Shown in pieces: positions 1 through 8,555 of a stretch of 64,000 nucleotides of DNA. Origin of the DNA: Variovorax sp. N23. GTDB lineage: Bacteria; Pseudomonadota; Gammaproteobacteria; Burkholderiales; Burkholderiaceae_C. The stretch is from assembly GCF_025486315.1 (NCBI RefSeq), contig NZ_JAOOPY010000003.1:1-64000 (forward strand), in the 5' to 3' direction. The notes below the pieces were generated by a model that was not told the DNA's origin, did no database searches, and was given only the letters and a program-made list of their open reading frames with translations. Position 1 is the first letter of the stretch, and every line of letters starts with the position of its first letter. Position numbers and translations under genes: made by a program.

Positions 1-81
1 GGCGGAGCGGTCCCACAGGTTGGGCAGCAGGGCGTTCGAATAGCCGGAGACGAAGGGCTTGCGCCCGCCTTCGGCCGTCAT
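1..81 (-). CDS. Partial unidentified protein, N-terminal 27 residues
   Basis: The window edge cuts this minus-strand gene. An ATG at 81 opens a frame that stays open to position 1 and begins MTAEGGRKPFVSGYSN. A purine-rich stretch (GATGAGAG) lies just upstream and overlaps the stop codon of the acyl-CoA-dehydrogenase-like gene, so the two are probably co-transcribed. Too little sequence is present to name a family. The position suggests a further member of the organosulfur cluster, but that is inference only. Confidence 0.45.
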   Translation of the reverse strand, partial: MTAEGGRKPFVSGYSNALLPNLWDRSA

Positions 82-91
82 CCGCGGTCTC

Positions 92-1339
92 TCATCCCAA
101 CGCGGCCTTGCCCGCCGCCACCAGGATCGCATCGTTCTGCGGCGTGTGGATGCGGCTGCACAGCACGTCCCGGTGGTGGCGTTCCAGCGGGTTCTGGCGC
201 GACAGGCCGTGGTTGCCGCTGAGCTGCAGGGCGATCTCCACGGCGCGGATCGCGTTCGCCGTCACGCTGTACTTCAGCAAGCCGCTGTCGGTGGCCGACG
301 GCGTGCGGCCGTCATCGACCTCGGCGCTGGCCTGATCCAGCAGCACACGGTTGGTGCGCAGCAGCGCCTGGATCTCGCCGACCTGTTCCTGCATCCGCGG
401 CAGGCTGGCCAACGGCGCGCCGAGGCTGCCCGGCGCGCGCGCCTGCAGGAAGCCGAGCAGCCAGGCCTCTGCCGCCTGCGCGACGGCGTCGTAAAGCGAG
501 CCGAGCAGGACGACCATCCAGGCCTGCTGCTGGGCGTAGGCGTCGGCATCTGCCGGCGTACCGTTGCCGGGAATCCATTCCTCCGGTGCGCGCAGGTCGG
601 CCGCGTGGTCGAGCGGGATCTTCACGTCCTCGAACACCACCTCGTGGCTGCCCGACGCGCGCAGGCCCAGGTGGTCCCAGCTCTCGATCACCCGAATGCC
701 GGGCGTGTCGCGCGGCACCAGGAAGACGCCGACCTGCGGCACCGGCTCGTCCGTGCGGCCCCACACCGACAGCCAGCGCAGCCCCTCGATGCCGGTGGTG
801 TAGAGCTTGTGGCCGTTGATGGTCCAGCCCTCCGCGGTGCGCGTGCCCACGGTGCCCGGCAGGCCACCGCGCGCGGGCGAACCGAGCGCCGGTTCCACGC
901 GCAGCGCATTGATGAGCGCCCCGTGCGCCGCCGTGTCGCGCGCCACGCGTTCGCGCAGTTGGCGCGGCCAGCGGCTGTCGGCGCGGCCGATCGCCTGGTG
1001 CTGCAGGTAGGTCATGGTCAGGATCAGCGCCGTTGCCGGCTCGCCGCGCGCCACGGCGCTGATCACCCGTCGCGCCTCGGCCAGCGTGGCGCCGCGCCCA
1101 CCGTGGGCGAAGGGCACGGTGAGCCCGACGAGGCCGTGGCGCTGCAGCGTCGCGAAGTTGTCGCGAGGGAAGCGGCCGGCCCGGTCGTGGTCGGCCGCCG
1201 TCGCGGCGAACTGTGCGCTGAGCCGGGCGAGCAGGGCGTCGTCGATGCGGGGCGGGGCGTCGGCCCTGGGAGAGGGCGCCTGGAAGGCAGGCACGGGCAC
1301 GGGTCGGTCGAGGGCGATGGAAGGCATGGACGCAACCAT
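92..1339 (-). CDS. Acyl-CoA dehydrogenase-like flavoprotein (SfnB/DszC-type)
   Basis: This flavoprotein belongs to the acyl-CoA dehydrogenase fold used by flavin-dependent sulfur-acquisition oxidoreductases. The N-terminal helical part carries LTVPFAHGGRGA. The central beta domain has NGHKLYTTG and the LGLRASGSHEVVFEDV stretch typical of the family. The C-terminal helical bundle ends with NPLERHHRDVLCSRIHTPQ, as in desulfurisation-type members. The ATG at 1339 is chosen because GGAAG lies 7 bases upstream; a start at 1327 is also possible. It diverges from the SBP operon at 1464 and runs into the partial gene at 81. The surrounding transporters and the SsuD-like gene suggest a role in oxidising an organosulfur compound. 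The substrate cannot be read from the sequence. Confidence 0.8.
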   Translation of the reverse strand: MVASMPSIALDRPVPVPAFQAPSPRADAPPRIDDALLARLSAQFAATAADHDRAGRFPRDNFATLQRHGLVGLTVPFAHGGRGATLAEARRVISAVARGEPATALILTMTYLQHQAIGRADSRWPRQLRERVARDTAAHGALINALRVEPALGSPARGGLPGTVGTRTAEGWTINGHKLYTTGIEGLRWLSVWGRTDEPVPQVGVFLVPRDTPGIRVIESWDHLGLRASGSHEVVFEDVKIPLDHAADLRAPEEWIPGNGTPADADAYAQQQAWMVVLLGSLYDAVAQAAEAWLLGFLQARAPGSLGAPLASLPRMQEQVGEIQALLRTNRVLLDQASAEVDDGRTPSATDSGLLKYSVTANAIRAVEIALQLSGNHGLSRQNPLERHHRDVLCSRIHTPQNDAILVAAGKAALG

Positions 1340-1463
1340 AGGGTGGCTTCCGCCGCCGGCCAACAAAGTTTCTCGCCTATCGATGTGCGTTTTTCTGCGT
1401 TGGATTTCGGTGCCCTGCGGCTTACGGTCTCGGTCCTGTCATTCATCGACGCGAGGAACCTTC

Positions 1464-2510
1464 ATGCCTTCCCATCCCACCGACGCCTGGTCGCGCCGCA
1501 CCTGGCTGCAGGGTGCCGCCGCCACCACGATCGGCGCCAGCCTGCCGTTTGCCGTGCAGGCCGCGAACGCCGCGCCGTCGGCAGCGCCTGCTGCCACCGA
1601 CCTCTCGGGCCTGACCTTGCGCGTGGCCGTCTACAAGGGCGTGTGGCGTCCGCTGCTGCAGGCGGCCGGCGAAGCCAACACGCCCTACAAGATCGACTGG
1701 CGCGAGCTCAACAACGGCGTGCTGCACATCGAGGCGATCAACGGCGATGCGCTCGACATCGGCTCGGGCAGCGAGATCCCCGCGACCTTCGCGGCGCGGC
1801 AGAAGGCCAACGTGCGCTTCATCGCCGCCTCGCATGAGGACCTGAACAACCAGGTCACGCTGGCGCGCAAGGACGCGCCCATCCACAAGATCGCCGACCT
1901 CAAGGGCAAGCGGGTGGGCTACGTGCGTGCCACCACGGCGCACTACTTCCTGAGCAAGCAGCTCGCCGAGGCCGGCCTCGGCTTCGACGACATCCAGGCG
2001 GTGAACCTCACGCCGGCGGACGGCCTGTCGGCCTTCGCGCGGGGCGACCTCGATGCCTGGGCCATCTATGGCTACAACGGCCAGATCGCACGCACCCAGT
2101 ACGGCGCCCGCACGATCAAGACCGGCAAGGGCTACCTGTCGGGCAACTTCCCCGTCTACGCCAACCCGCGGGCCATCGACGACCCGCGCCGCCACGCGGC
2201 CATCACCGACTACCTGCTGCGCGTGCAGCGCGCCTACGCCTGGGCCAACCGCAACTACCTGGCGTATGCCAAGGCGCAGTCGGCCGAGACCCGCGTGCCG
2301 GTGGGCGACCTGGTCGAACTCTTCAACGGCCGCAGCGACGACTACGCGCTCGGCCCGGTGACCGAGACGATCGTGCGCAGCCATCAGGAGGTGGCCGACA
2401 CCTTCCAGCGCCTGGGCGTGCTCGACGGCCCGGCCAACGTCGCCCCCTTCTGGGACCGCAGCTTCGACCGCGCGCTGGCCGCCGGTGCGCGCGGCCTCTC
2501 TGCCGCCTGA
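1464..2510 (+). CDS. ABC transporter substrate-binding protein, sulfonate type
   Basis: Periplasmic solute-binding protein of the SsuA/TauA/NMT1 group, 348 residues. The N-terminus has a twin-arginine motif (SRRTWLQG, residues 10-17), a hydrophobic stretch and a likely cleavage site after about residue 36 (QAANA). The mature start TLRVAVYKGVWRP and the later IADLKGKRVGYVRATTAHYF segment are typical of aliphatic sulfonate binders. The ATG at 1464 has GAGGAA 5 bases upstream. It is the first gene of the plus-strand operon and is one of three SBPs around a single permease/ATPase pair (5482-7364), so it may share that membrane module. The ligand is probably an alkane or aryl sulfonate, by inference from the adjacent monooxygenase. 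Confidence 0.85.
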   Translation: MPSHPTDAWSRRTWLQGAAATTIGASLPFAVQAANAAPSAAPAATDLSGLTLRVAVYKGVWRPLLQAAGEANTPYKIDWRELNNGVLHIEAINGDALDIGSGSEIPATFAARQKANVRFIAASHEDLNNQVTLARKDAPIHKIADLKGKRVGYVRATTAHYFLSKQLAEAGLGFDDIQAVNLTPADGLSAFARGDLDAWAIYGYNGQIARTQYGARTIKTGKGYLSGNFPVYANPRAIDDPRRHAAITDYLLRVQRAYAWANRNYLAYAKAQSAETRVPVGDLVELFNGRSDDYALGPVTETIVRSHQEVADTFQRLGVLDGPANVAPFWDRSFDRALAAGARGLSAA

Positions 2511-2541
2511 CCCTTTCTTGAATCCATTGCAAGGACACCCC

Positions 2542-3654
2542 ATGAGCCAAGACAGCCCCATCGAATTCATCGGAATGATCCAGAGCCAGAAGGTCTCGGA
2601 GATCCATCCGGCCAAAGGACCGGCGATCGATCGCGACTACGTGCGCGCCTTTGCGCAGGCCCACGAGCAGGCCGGCTTCGACCGCATCCTGGTGCCGCAC
2701 CATTCGACCAGCCCCGATGCGACGCTGACCGTCGCCTACGCCGCCTCGGTCACCGAGCGCATCCACTTCATGCTGGCCCACCGACCCGGCTTCGTAGCGC
2801 CCACGCTGGCGGCGCGGCAGTTCGCGTCGCTCGACCAGTTCAGCGGCGGCCGGCTGGCGGTGCACTACATCTCGGGCGGTTCCGACGAGGAGCAGCGGCG
2901 CGACGGCGACTGGCTCGACCACGACCAGCGCTACGCGCGCACCGACGAATACCTCGAGGTGCTGCGCAAGGTGTGGACGGCCGACAAGCCCTTCGACCAC
3001 CTGGGCACGCACTACCACGCCGAGAAGGCCTTCTCGGAAGTGAAGCCGGTGCAGACCCTGAACGGCAAGCCGCATGTGCCGGTGTATTTCGGCGGCGCCT
3101 CGGCGGCTGCCATTCCCGTAGCGGGCAAGCACGCGGACGTATATGCGCTGTGGGGCGAGTCGCTCGATCAGGTGCGCGAACTCACCGGCCGTGTGCGGGC
3201 CGAGGCGGCCAAGCACGGCCGCAGCGTCCGCTTCTCGGTGTCGTTCCGCCCGATCCTGGCCGAGACCGAGGCAGCCGCGTGGGCGCGCGCCGATGGCATC
3301 CTCGCCGAGACTAAGCGTCTGCGCGTCGTGCAGGGCTTCGGTCGCGGCGGGCCGCAGCAAAGCGAGGGCGCCAAGCGCCTGCTGGCTGCCGCGGAAAAGG
3401 GCACCCGGCTCGACAAGCTGTTGTGGACGGCCGTTGCACAGGAGATCGGCGGCCGCTCCAACAGCACCGCGCTGGTCGGCACACCCGAGCAGGTGGCCGA
3501 CGCGCTGCTCGACTACTACGACCTCGGCGTGACCACCTTCCTCATCCGCGGCTTCGATCCGCTGGAAGACGCCCTCGACTACGGACGAGAACTCATCCCG
3601 CGCACACATGCGCTGGTGGCCGAACGCATCGCCGCGAAAAGGAAGGTGGCATGA
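2542..3654 (+). CDS. LLM-class flavin monooxygenase, SsuD-like
   Basis: FMNH2-dependent monooxygenase of the bacterial luciferase-like superfamily, 370 residues, near the usual size of alkanesulfonate monooxygenase. Family features include HRPGFVAPTLAARQFASLD near residue 90, SGGRLAVHYISGGSDEEQ with a following RDGD and the LDHDQRYARTDEYL stretch. The reaction expected is oxygenolytic C-S cleavage of a sulfonate, giving an aldehyde and sulfite, with reduced flavin supplied by a separate reductase. No reductase sits in this operon; an FMN reductase lies at 33074. The start ATG at 2542 follows AAGGACACCCC. The stop overlaps the next start (ATGA at 3651), indicating coupled translation with the aldolase. 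Confidence 0.85.
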   Translation: MSQDSPIEFIGMIQSQKVSEIHPAKGPAIDRDYVRAFAQAHEQAGFDRILVPHHSTSPDATLTVAYAASVTERIHFMLAHRPGFVAPTLAARQFASLDQFSGGRLAVHYISGGSDEEQRRDGDWLDHDQRYARTDEYLEVLRKVWTADKPFDHLGTHYHAEKAFSEVKPVQTLNGKPHVPVYFGGASAAAIPVAGKHADVYALWGESLDQVRELTGRVRAEAAKHGRSVRFSVSFRPILAETEAAAWARADGILAETKRLRVVQGFGRGGPQQSEGAKRLLAAAEKGTRLDKLLWTAVAQEIGGRSNSTALVGTPEQVADALLDYYDLGVTTFLIRGFDPLEDALDYGRELIPRTHALVAERIAAKRKVA

Positions 3655-4469
3655 GCGCCGTTCTGTCCATCGACCGAAAGTCGCCACTCGCGCTCAACCC
3701 GAACCCGAAGCAGAAGTTCTGGTTCGACCCACCCCCGCGGCGCACCAGCGTGGAGGCCGAGCGGCGCCACCGCCAGGAACGCCTGGCCGGCGCCTTCCGC
3801 CTGTTCGCGCGCTTCGGCTTCGCGCAAGGCCTGGCTGGCCACATCACGGCACGCGACCCCGAGCTGACGGACCATTTCTGGGTCAACCCGCTGGGCGTGC
3901 ACTTCTCGCGCATCAAGGTGTCGGACCTGCTGCTGGTCAACGCGCGCGGCGAGACGGTGATCGGCGACCGGCCGCTCAACAAGGCCGCCTTCGCGATCCA
4001 TGCGGCCATCCACGAGCACAACCCGAAGATCATCGCCGCGGCCCACACGCACTCGACCTACGGCAAGGCCTGGTCGACGCTCGGCCGCAAGCTCGATACG
4101 CTGACGCAGGACGCCTGCGTGTTCCACGGCGACGTGGCGCTGTTCGACGACTTCACCGGCATGGTGGTCGACGGCAGCGAAGGCGAGCGCATCGCGCGGG
4201 CGCTGGGCGACGGCAAGGGCGCGATCCTGAAGAACCACGGCATCCTGACCGCCGGCCCGACGGTCGAGGCCGCCGCCTGGTGGTACATCGCGCTCGACAA
4301 CGCCTGCCATACGCAACTGCTGGCCGAAGCCGCTGGCACGCCGCAGCCGATCGACGAAGCGACCGCGCAGCACACGCACGGCCAGATCGGTGGCCCCGAA
4401 GGCGCGCTGCATTCCTTCGAGAGCCTGTACGAAGGCTTAGTCGAAGCCGAACCCGAACTGCTCGATTGA
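3651..4469 (+). CDS. Class II aldolase/adducin family protein
   Basis: 272-residue protein of the class II aldolase/adducin family, which are zinc enzymes related to fuculose-phosphate aldolase. Visible metal ligands are His132 and His134 in AHTHS and His196 in LKNHG; an IHEHNP segment at 120-125 lies near the usual acidic residue. The start overlaps the stop of the upstream monooxygenase (ATGA) and the next SBP begins 18 bases downstream, so it is an integral operon member. Family members act as aldolases, epimerases or decarboxylases on small hydroxyacids and sugars. Being translated with a desulfonating monooxygenase suggests action on the carbonyl product of C-S cleavage. That link is inference. 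Confidence 0.8.
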   Translation: MSAVLSIDRKSPLALNPNPKQKFWFDPPPRRTSVEAERRHRQERLAGAFRLFARFGFAQGLAGHITARDPELTDHFWVNPLGVHFSRIKVSDLLLVNARGETVIGDRPLNKAAFAIHAAIHEHNPKIIAAAHTHSTYGKAWSTLGRKLDTLTQDACVFHGDVALFDDFTGMVVDGSEGERIARALGDGKGAILKNHGILTAGPTVEAAAWWYIALDNACHTQLLAEAAGTPQPIDEATAQHTHGQIGGPEGALHSFESLYEGLVEAEPELLD

Positions 4470-4486
4470 CCACGCCCGAGGAAACC

Positions 4487-5485
4487 ATGAACACGCCCTT
4501 CTCCCGCCGCAACGTGCTGCGTGCCGGCAGCGCCGCCGCCATCGTCGCTTCCAGCGGCCTCATCGCCTCGCGCGCCTGGTCGCAGCAACGCAAGCTGACC
4601 TTCGCCTGGAACGCGTCGGCCTTCTGCCTGTCGCCCGTGGTGGTCGCGCAGGAGCGCGGCTACTTCGAGAAGAACGGCCTGCAGGTCGACCTGATCAACT
4701 ACACCGGCTCGACCGACCAGCTGCTGGAGTCGCTAGCGACCGCCAAGGCCGACGCTGCGGTCGGGATGATCCACCGCTGGCTCAAGCCGCTCGAGTCGGG
4801 CTTCGACGTGAAGATCGTCGGCAGCTCGCACGGCGGCTGCGTGCGCCTGGTGGGCGTGAAGGAGGCCGGCATCACCAACCTGCAGAAGCTCAAGGGCACG
4901 ACCATCGGCGTGTCGGACATCGCGAGCCCGGGCAAGAACTTCTTCTCGATCCTCCTCAAGAAGAACGGCATCGACGCCGACAAGGACGTGACCTGGCGCC
5001 AGTACCCGGCCGACCTGCTGGACATCGCCGTCAACAAGGGCGAGATCCAGGCGATCGCCGATGGGGACCCGACGCTCTACCTGATCGAGAAGCGCAACAA
5101 GGGCCGCTTCGTCGAGCTCGCGACCAATCTGTCGGGCGAGTACAAGGACAAGGTCTGCTGCATCGTCGGTGCGCGCGGCGAGCTGGTGCGCAAGGACAAG
5201 CCGACCGTCGCGGCGCTCGTCCGCTCGATCGTGCAGGCCTCCGACTTCGTCGCGGAGAACCCCAACGAGTCGGCCAAGCTCTTCGCCAAGTACTCGCCCA
5301 AGGTGGCGGTGGAAGACCTGCAGGCGCTGCTGGGCACGCTGACGCACGGGCATCACCCGACGGGCAAGAGCCTGCGCGACGAGGTCGAGTTCTATGCGCG
5401 CGACTTCAAATCGGTCGGCGTGCTGAAGGCCTCGACCGATCCGGTGAAGCTGGCCAACCACGTGTCGGTGGACGTGCTCGCATGA
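4487..5485 (+). CDS. ABC transporter substrate-binding protein (NMT1/SsuA-like)
   Basis: 332-residue periplasmic binding protein. The twin-arginine style N-terminus (SRRNVLRAG, residues 6-14) is followed by a hydrophobic stretch ending near SRAWSQQ. The mature protein opens KLTFAWNASAFCLSPVVVAQ and contains ERGYFEKNGLQVDLINYTGS, the classic NMT1-like segment. LKGTTIGVSDIASPGKNFF is the second-domain ligand loop region. The stop TGA overlaps the start of the permease gene (ATGA at 5482), so this SBP is the one most directly coupled to the permease and ATPase. The ligand is unknown; taurine, alkane sulfonates or nitrile-like compounds are all known for the group. Confidence 0.85.
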   Translation: MNTPFSRRNVLRAGSAAAIVASSGLIASRAWSQQRKLTFAWNASAFCLSPVVVAQERGYFEKNGLQVDLINYTGSTDQLLESLATAKADAAVGMIHRWLKPLESGFDVKIVGSSHGGCVRLVGVKEAGITNLQKLKGTTIGVSDIASPGKNFFSILLKKNGIDADKDVTWRQYPADLLDIAVNKGEIQAIADGDPTLYLIEKRNKGRFVELATNLSGEYKDKVCCIVGARGELVRKDKPTVAALVRSIVQASDFVAENPNESAKLFAKYSPKVAVEDLQALLGTLTHGHHPTGKSLRDEVEFYARDFKSVGVLKASTDPVKLANHVSVDVLA

Positions 5486-6564
5486 CGACCGCGGACCAGG
5501 TCCTGGGACACCGGCTCGAGCGGCCTGGTGTTCCGCCCGCCCGCGCCGTTGCGGCGACCGCGCCGCGCACGGCGGCGTTGCCGGCCTCGCTGCAGGACGT
5601 CGCCGTCACCGGCCTCTGGCGTACTGGGCTGGTGGCCGCCGTCGCGTGGCTGGCGCTGGGTGCGCTTACGCTCTATTGGCCCAACAAGGAAGTCGGCTTC
5701 AGCGACTGGGCCTTCACGACCGAGCTCGGCGTGGCCGTGCTGGTTGTCGGCGTGTTGCTGCTCGTCGTCGCCGTCCTCGGCGCCAACGCGGGCCGCGTCG
5801 GCCGCACGCTGCGGCCCGCCGGTCAATGGCTGATCGCCGCGCCGCTGCTGCTGGCGCTGTGGGAAACGCTGACGGCCAAACTCGGCGCGCTGCCGCCGCC
5901 TTTCTTCGCGCCGCCGCAAAGCCTGATCGATGTGGCCTACGAAGACTGGGCGCGGCTGGGCCTGTCGACCGCGCATTCGCTGCGGCTGCTGGCGCATGGC
6001 TTCGTGCTTGGCGCTTTGGTGGGTTTCGGCACGGGTGTGTGGATCGGCTGGTCGCGCGTCGCTGGCTACTGGGTGCATCCGGTGCTGCGCTTCCTCGGCC
6101 CGGTGCCGGCATCGGCTTTGCTGCCGCTGGCCTTCTTCTTCGCGCCGTCCAGCTATGCGGCGGCGGTGTTCCTGGTGGGCCTGGCCACCTTCTTCCCGGT
6201 GGCAGTGCTCACCTGGTCGGGCGTGGCGTCGGTCCACAAGAGCTACTACGACGTGGCGCGCACGCTCGGTGCGTCGGAGTGGTTCCTGGTGCTGCGCGTG
6301 GCCGTTCCCGCGGCGCTGCCGCAGGTCTTCGTCGGGCTCTTCATGGGCTTGGGCGCTTCATTCTCGGTACTGGTCACAGCCGAGATGATGGGCGTGAAGG
6401 CCGGGCTCGGCTGGTACCTGCAGTGGGCGCAGGGCTGGGCGGCCTACGCGAACATGTACGCGGCGCTGCTGGTGATGGCGGTGCTGTGCTCCGGGCTCAT
6501 CACGCTGCTGTTCACGGTGCGCGATCGCGCGCTGTCGTGGCAGAAGGGGACGGTGAAATGGTGA
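5482..6564 (+). CDS. ABC transporter permease, SsuC/TauC type
   Basis: 360-residue inner-membrane permease. An N-terminal extension of about 110 residues contains two extra hydrophobic segments (about 48-66 and 78-100) before the conserved BPD_transp_1 domain. That domain includes the ATPase-contact loop (DVARTLGASEWFLVLRVAVP, about residues 255-274). The start overlaps the preceding SBP stop and the stop overlaps the ATPase start by 7 bases, giving one translationally coupled transporter unit. It forms the channel for a sulfonate-type solute with the ATPase at 6558. The N-terminal extension is longer than in typical SsuC (about 260 residues). Confidence 0.88.
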   Translation: MTTADQVLGHRLERPGVPPARAVAATAPRTAALPASLQDVAVTGLWRTGLVAAVAWLALGALTLYWPNKEVGFSDWAFTTELGVAVLVVGVLLLVVAVLGANAGRVGRTLRPAGQWLIAAPLLLALWETLTAKLGALPPPFFAPPQSLIDVAYEDWARLGLSTAHSLRLLAHGFVLGALVGFGTGVWIGWSRVAGYWVHPVLRFLGPVPASALLPLAFFFAPSSYAAAVFLVGLATFFPVAVLTWSGVASVHKSYYDVARTLGASEWFLVLRVAVPAALPQVFVGLFMGLGASFSVLVTAEMMGVKAGLGWYLQWAQGWAAYANMYAALLVMAVLCSGLITLLFTVRDRALSWQKGTVKW

Positions 6565-7364
6565 GCGTCGCTGCCGTTCGAGCCGCTGCCGAGACGACCG
6601 CTTCGCACGGCGGCGCGCGCATCGACATCGAAGGTGTCAGCCACTGGTTCAAGCAGCAGGGCGGCGTGCTGCAAGTGCTCGACGGCATCGACCTGCAGGT
6701 GCAACCTGGCGAGTTCGTCGCGCTGCTCGGCCCCAGTGGATGCGGCAAGTCGACGCTGCTGCGGCTCGTCGCCGGCCTCGAGCCCGCCACCACGGGCCGC
6801 ATCGCGCAGGACGGCGAACCGATCACCCGGCCCGACCCGTCGCGCATCGTCGTGTTCCAGGACCCGACGCTGTACCCCTGGCGCAACGTCTGGGACAACG
6901 TGGCGCTGGGCCTGCAGGCGCGCGGGTTGCTCAAGACGCAACGGTCGCGTGTCGACGATGCGCTTGCGCTGGTCGGCCTCACCGACTTCGCGAAGAGCTT
7001 TCCGCACCAGCTGTCGGGCGGCATGGCGCAGCGCGTAGCGCTGGCGCGTGCGTTGGTCAACGACCCGCAGCTGTTGGTGCTCGACGAGCCGCTGGGCAAG
7101 CTCGACTCGCTCACGCGCATCGCGATGCAGAGCGAGCTGGTCAACCTGTGGCAGCGCACTGGCTTCTCGGCGCTACTGGTGACGCACGACGTGGAGGAGG
7201 CGCTGTTCCTCGCCAACCGCGTGATCGTGCTGAGCGACCGGCCGGCGCGCATTGCGGCCGAGCTGGTGGTCGACCTGCCTTACCCGCGGCATCGCGGCCA
7301 TCCACGTCTGGCGGAATTGCGCCACGAGGCATTGCGGCATCTCGGGCTGGATGCGACCTGGTGA
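6558..7364 (+). CDS. ABC transporter ATP-binding protein, SsuB/TauB type
   Basis: 268-residue ATPase that energises the permease at 5482. Walker A is GPSGCGKS at residues 58-65. The Q-loop is VVFQDPTLYPWRNV, the signature LSGGMAQR and Walker B LLVLDEP, followed by an H-loop LVTHDVEEA. The PWRNVWDN stretch after the Q-loop is characteristic of the nitrate/sulfonate/taurine ATPase group. The start ATG at 6558 lies inside the end of the permease gene, and its stop overlaps the GTG of the cytochrome c gene at 7361. Overall it is a complete, intact ATPase. Confidence 0.9.
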   Translation: MVSVAAVRAAAETTASHGGARIDIEGVSHWFKQQGGVLQVLDGIDLQVQPGEFVALLGPSGCGKSTLLRLVAGLEPATTGRIAQDGEPITRPDPSRIVVFQDPTLYPWRNVWDNVALGLQARGLLKTQRSRVDDALALVGLTDFAKSFPHQLSGGMAQRVALARALVNDPQLLVLDEPLGKLDSLTRIAMQSELVNLWQRTGFSALLVTHDVEEALFLANRVIVLSDRPARIAAELVVDLPYPRHRGHPRLAELRHEALRHLGLDATW

Positions 7365-8530
7365 CGGGTGTGGGCGACGGCTGGCTCAACGCTCTGATTG
7401 GCTTGATGCAGGGCGCGCAGGTCGCGCTGCTGCAAACGCTCGCTGCGCTGGGCCTGCTCGATGCGAGCCATGGGCAACCGGCCTGGCCGTGGGCGCTCAA
7501 GCTGTCCGGCGAGAACCTGCTGATCGACGGTGGCCAGGCGCGACGGTTGGCCGGCAGCCTGGCCGTACTCGCGTTGGTTGTCGTCCTGTTGCTGTTGGCC
7601 ATGGTCTGGCGCCGCCGACGCGTTGCCGTCCTCGTCGCCGTGCCCGTGCTGCTGCTGGCCGCACCCTGGCCCGACGCACGCGTGATCTGGGTCGCCGCGA
7701 CGCCGGCGAGTTTTCACCGTTCGCCGAGCGGCTTCACGGTGCAGTCGATCGTGCAGGGCCGCGCGCTCTATGCGCAGCACTGCGTGGGCTGCCATGGTGC
7801 GGACGGGCGCGGGCAGGGGGCGTTGGCCGATGCCCGGTCGATGTCGCCGCCGAATCTCGCGGGCTCGCTCCTCTGGCGGCGCGCCGACGGCGATCTGCTG
7901 TGGCACGTGATGCACGGCATGCGCGCGCGTGACGGTGCGGTGACGATGCCGGCCTTCGGCGAACGCCTGCGCGACGACGAGGCCTGGGCGCTGATCGATT
8001 TCATGAAGGCGCAGGCGGCCGGCGAAACGCTGCGCACCACCGGCGTGTGGGCATGGCCTGCCGCGCTGCCCGATGCGGCGGTGCGTTGCGAGGGCCAATC
8101 GCCGCGACGCATCACAAGCTGGCGCGGGCAGCGCGTGCGTATCGTGGCGCCAGGCGATGCGCAAGCACCGCCGCTCGAAGACCCGCGGCTCGTGACCGTG
8201 CGGATTGCACCTGATGCGAAGTCCGCACCGCGCGACACGGACGGTTGCGTGGTCGACGCATCCGAAGCCGCAGACGCCTGGGCCGCCTTCGCGTTGGTCA
8301 CCGGCACACCGTCGCTGGCGGGCACGACGCTGATCGCCGATCGCGACGGCTGGCTGCGCGCGCGCAGCCAGCCGGGCCAGGCCGGTTGGTCGGACGAGGA
8401 CCTGCTGTGCCGCACCGATGCGGCGCCGCGCGCGGCGCAGCCCGTCGTTGTCGCCGACGGCCTGGGGGCGCTGATCGCCCGCATGGACGCCCAGCCAGTG
8501 CGCTTCGTCAAGGGCGGCTTCGTCCACTGA
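7361..8530 (+). CDS. Membrane-anchored cytochrome c domain protein
   Basis: 389 residues if started at the GTG at 7361, which overlaps the ATPase stop (GTGA); an internal ATG at 7406 is an alternative. Two hydrophobic helices (about 66-82 and 88-101) precede a class I cytochrome c domain. That domain has CVGCH at 141-145 and a likely axial methionine at 196 (TMPAF). The last 170 or so residues match no family I can name. They contain three cysteines and a late segment, AGTTLIADRDGWLRARS, that loosely recalls the end of a redoxin fold. Translational coupling to a sulfonate-type ABC transporter is unusual. An electron-accepting role for sulfite or thiol oxidation is only a hypothesis. Confidence 0.75.
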   Translation: MTGVGDGWLNALIGLMQGAQVALLQTLAALGLLDASHGQPAWPWALKLSGENLLIDGGQARRLAGSLAVLALVVVLLLLAMVWRRRRVAVLVAVPVLLLAAPWPDARVIWVAATPASFHRSPSGFTVQSIVQGRALYAQHCVGCHGADGRGQGALADARSMSPPNLAGSLLWRRADGDLLWHVMHGMRARDGAVTMPAFGERLRDDEAWALIDFMKAQAAGETLRTTGVWAWPAALPDAAVRCEGQSPRRITSWRGQRVRIVAPGDAQAPPLEDPRLVTVRIAPDAKSAPRDTDGCVVDASEAADAWAAFALVTGTPSLAGTTLIADRDGWLRARSQPGQAGWSDEDLLCRTDAAPRAAQPVVVADGLGALIARMDAQPVRFVKGGFVH

Positions 8531-8555
8531 ATCACTTGTTCCAAAGGAGAGATCC

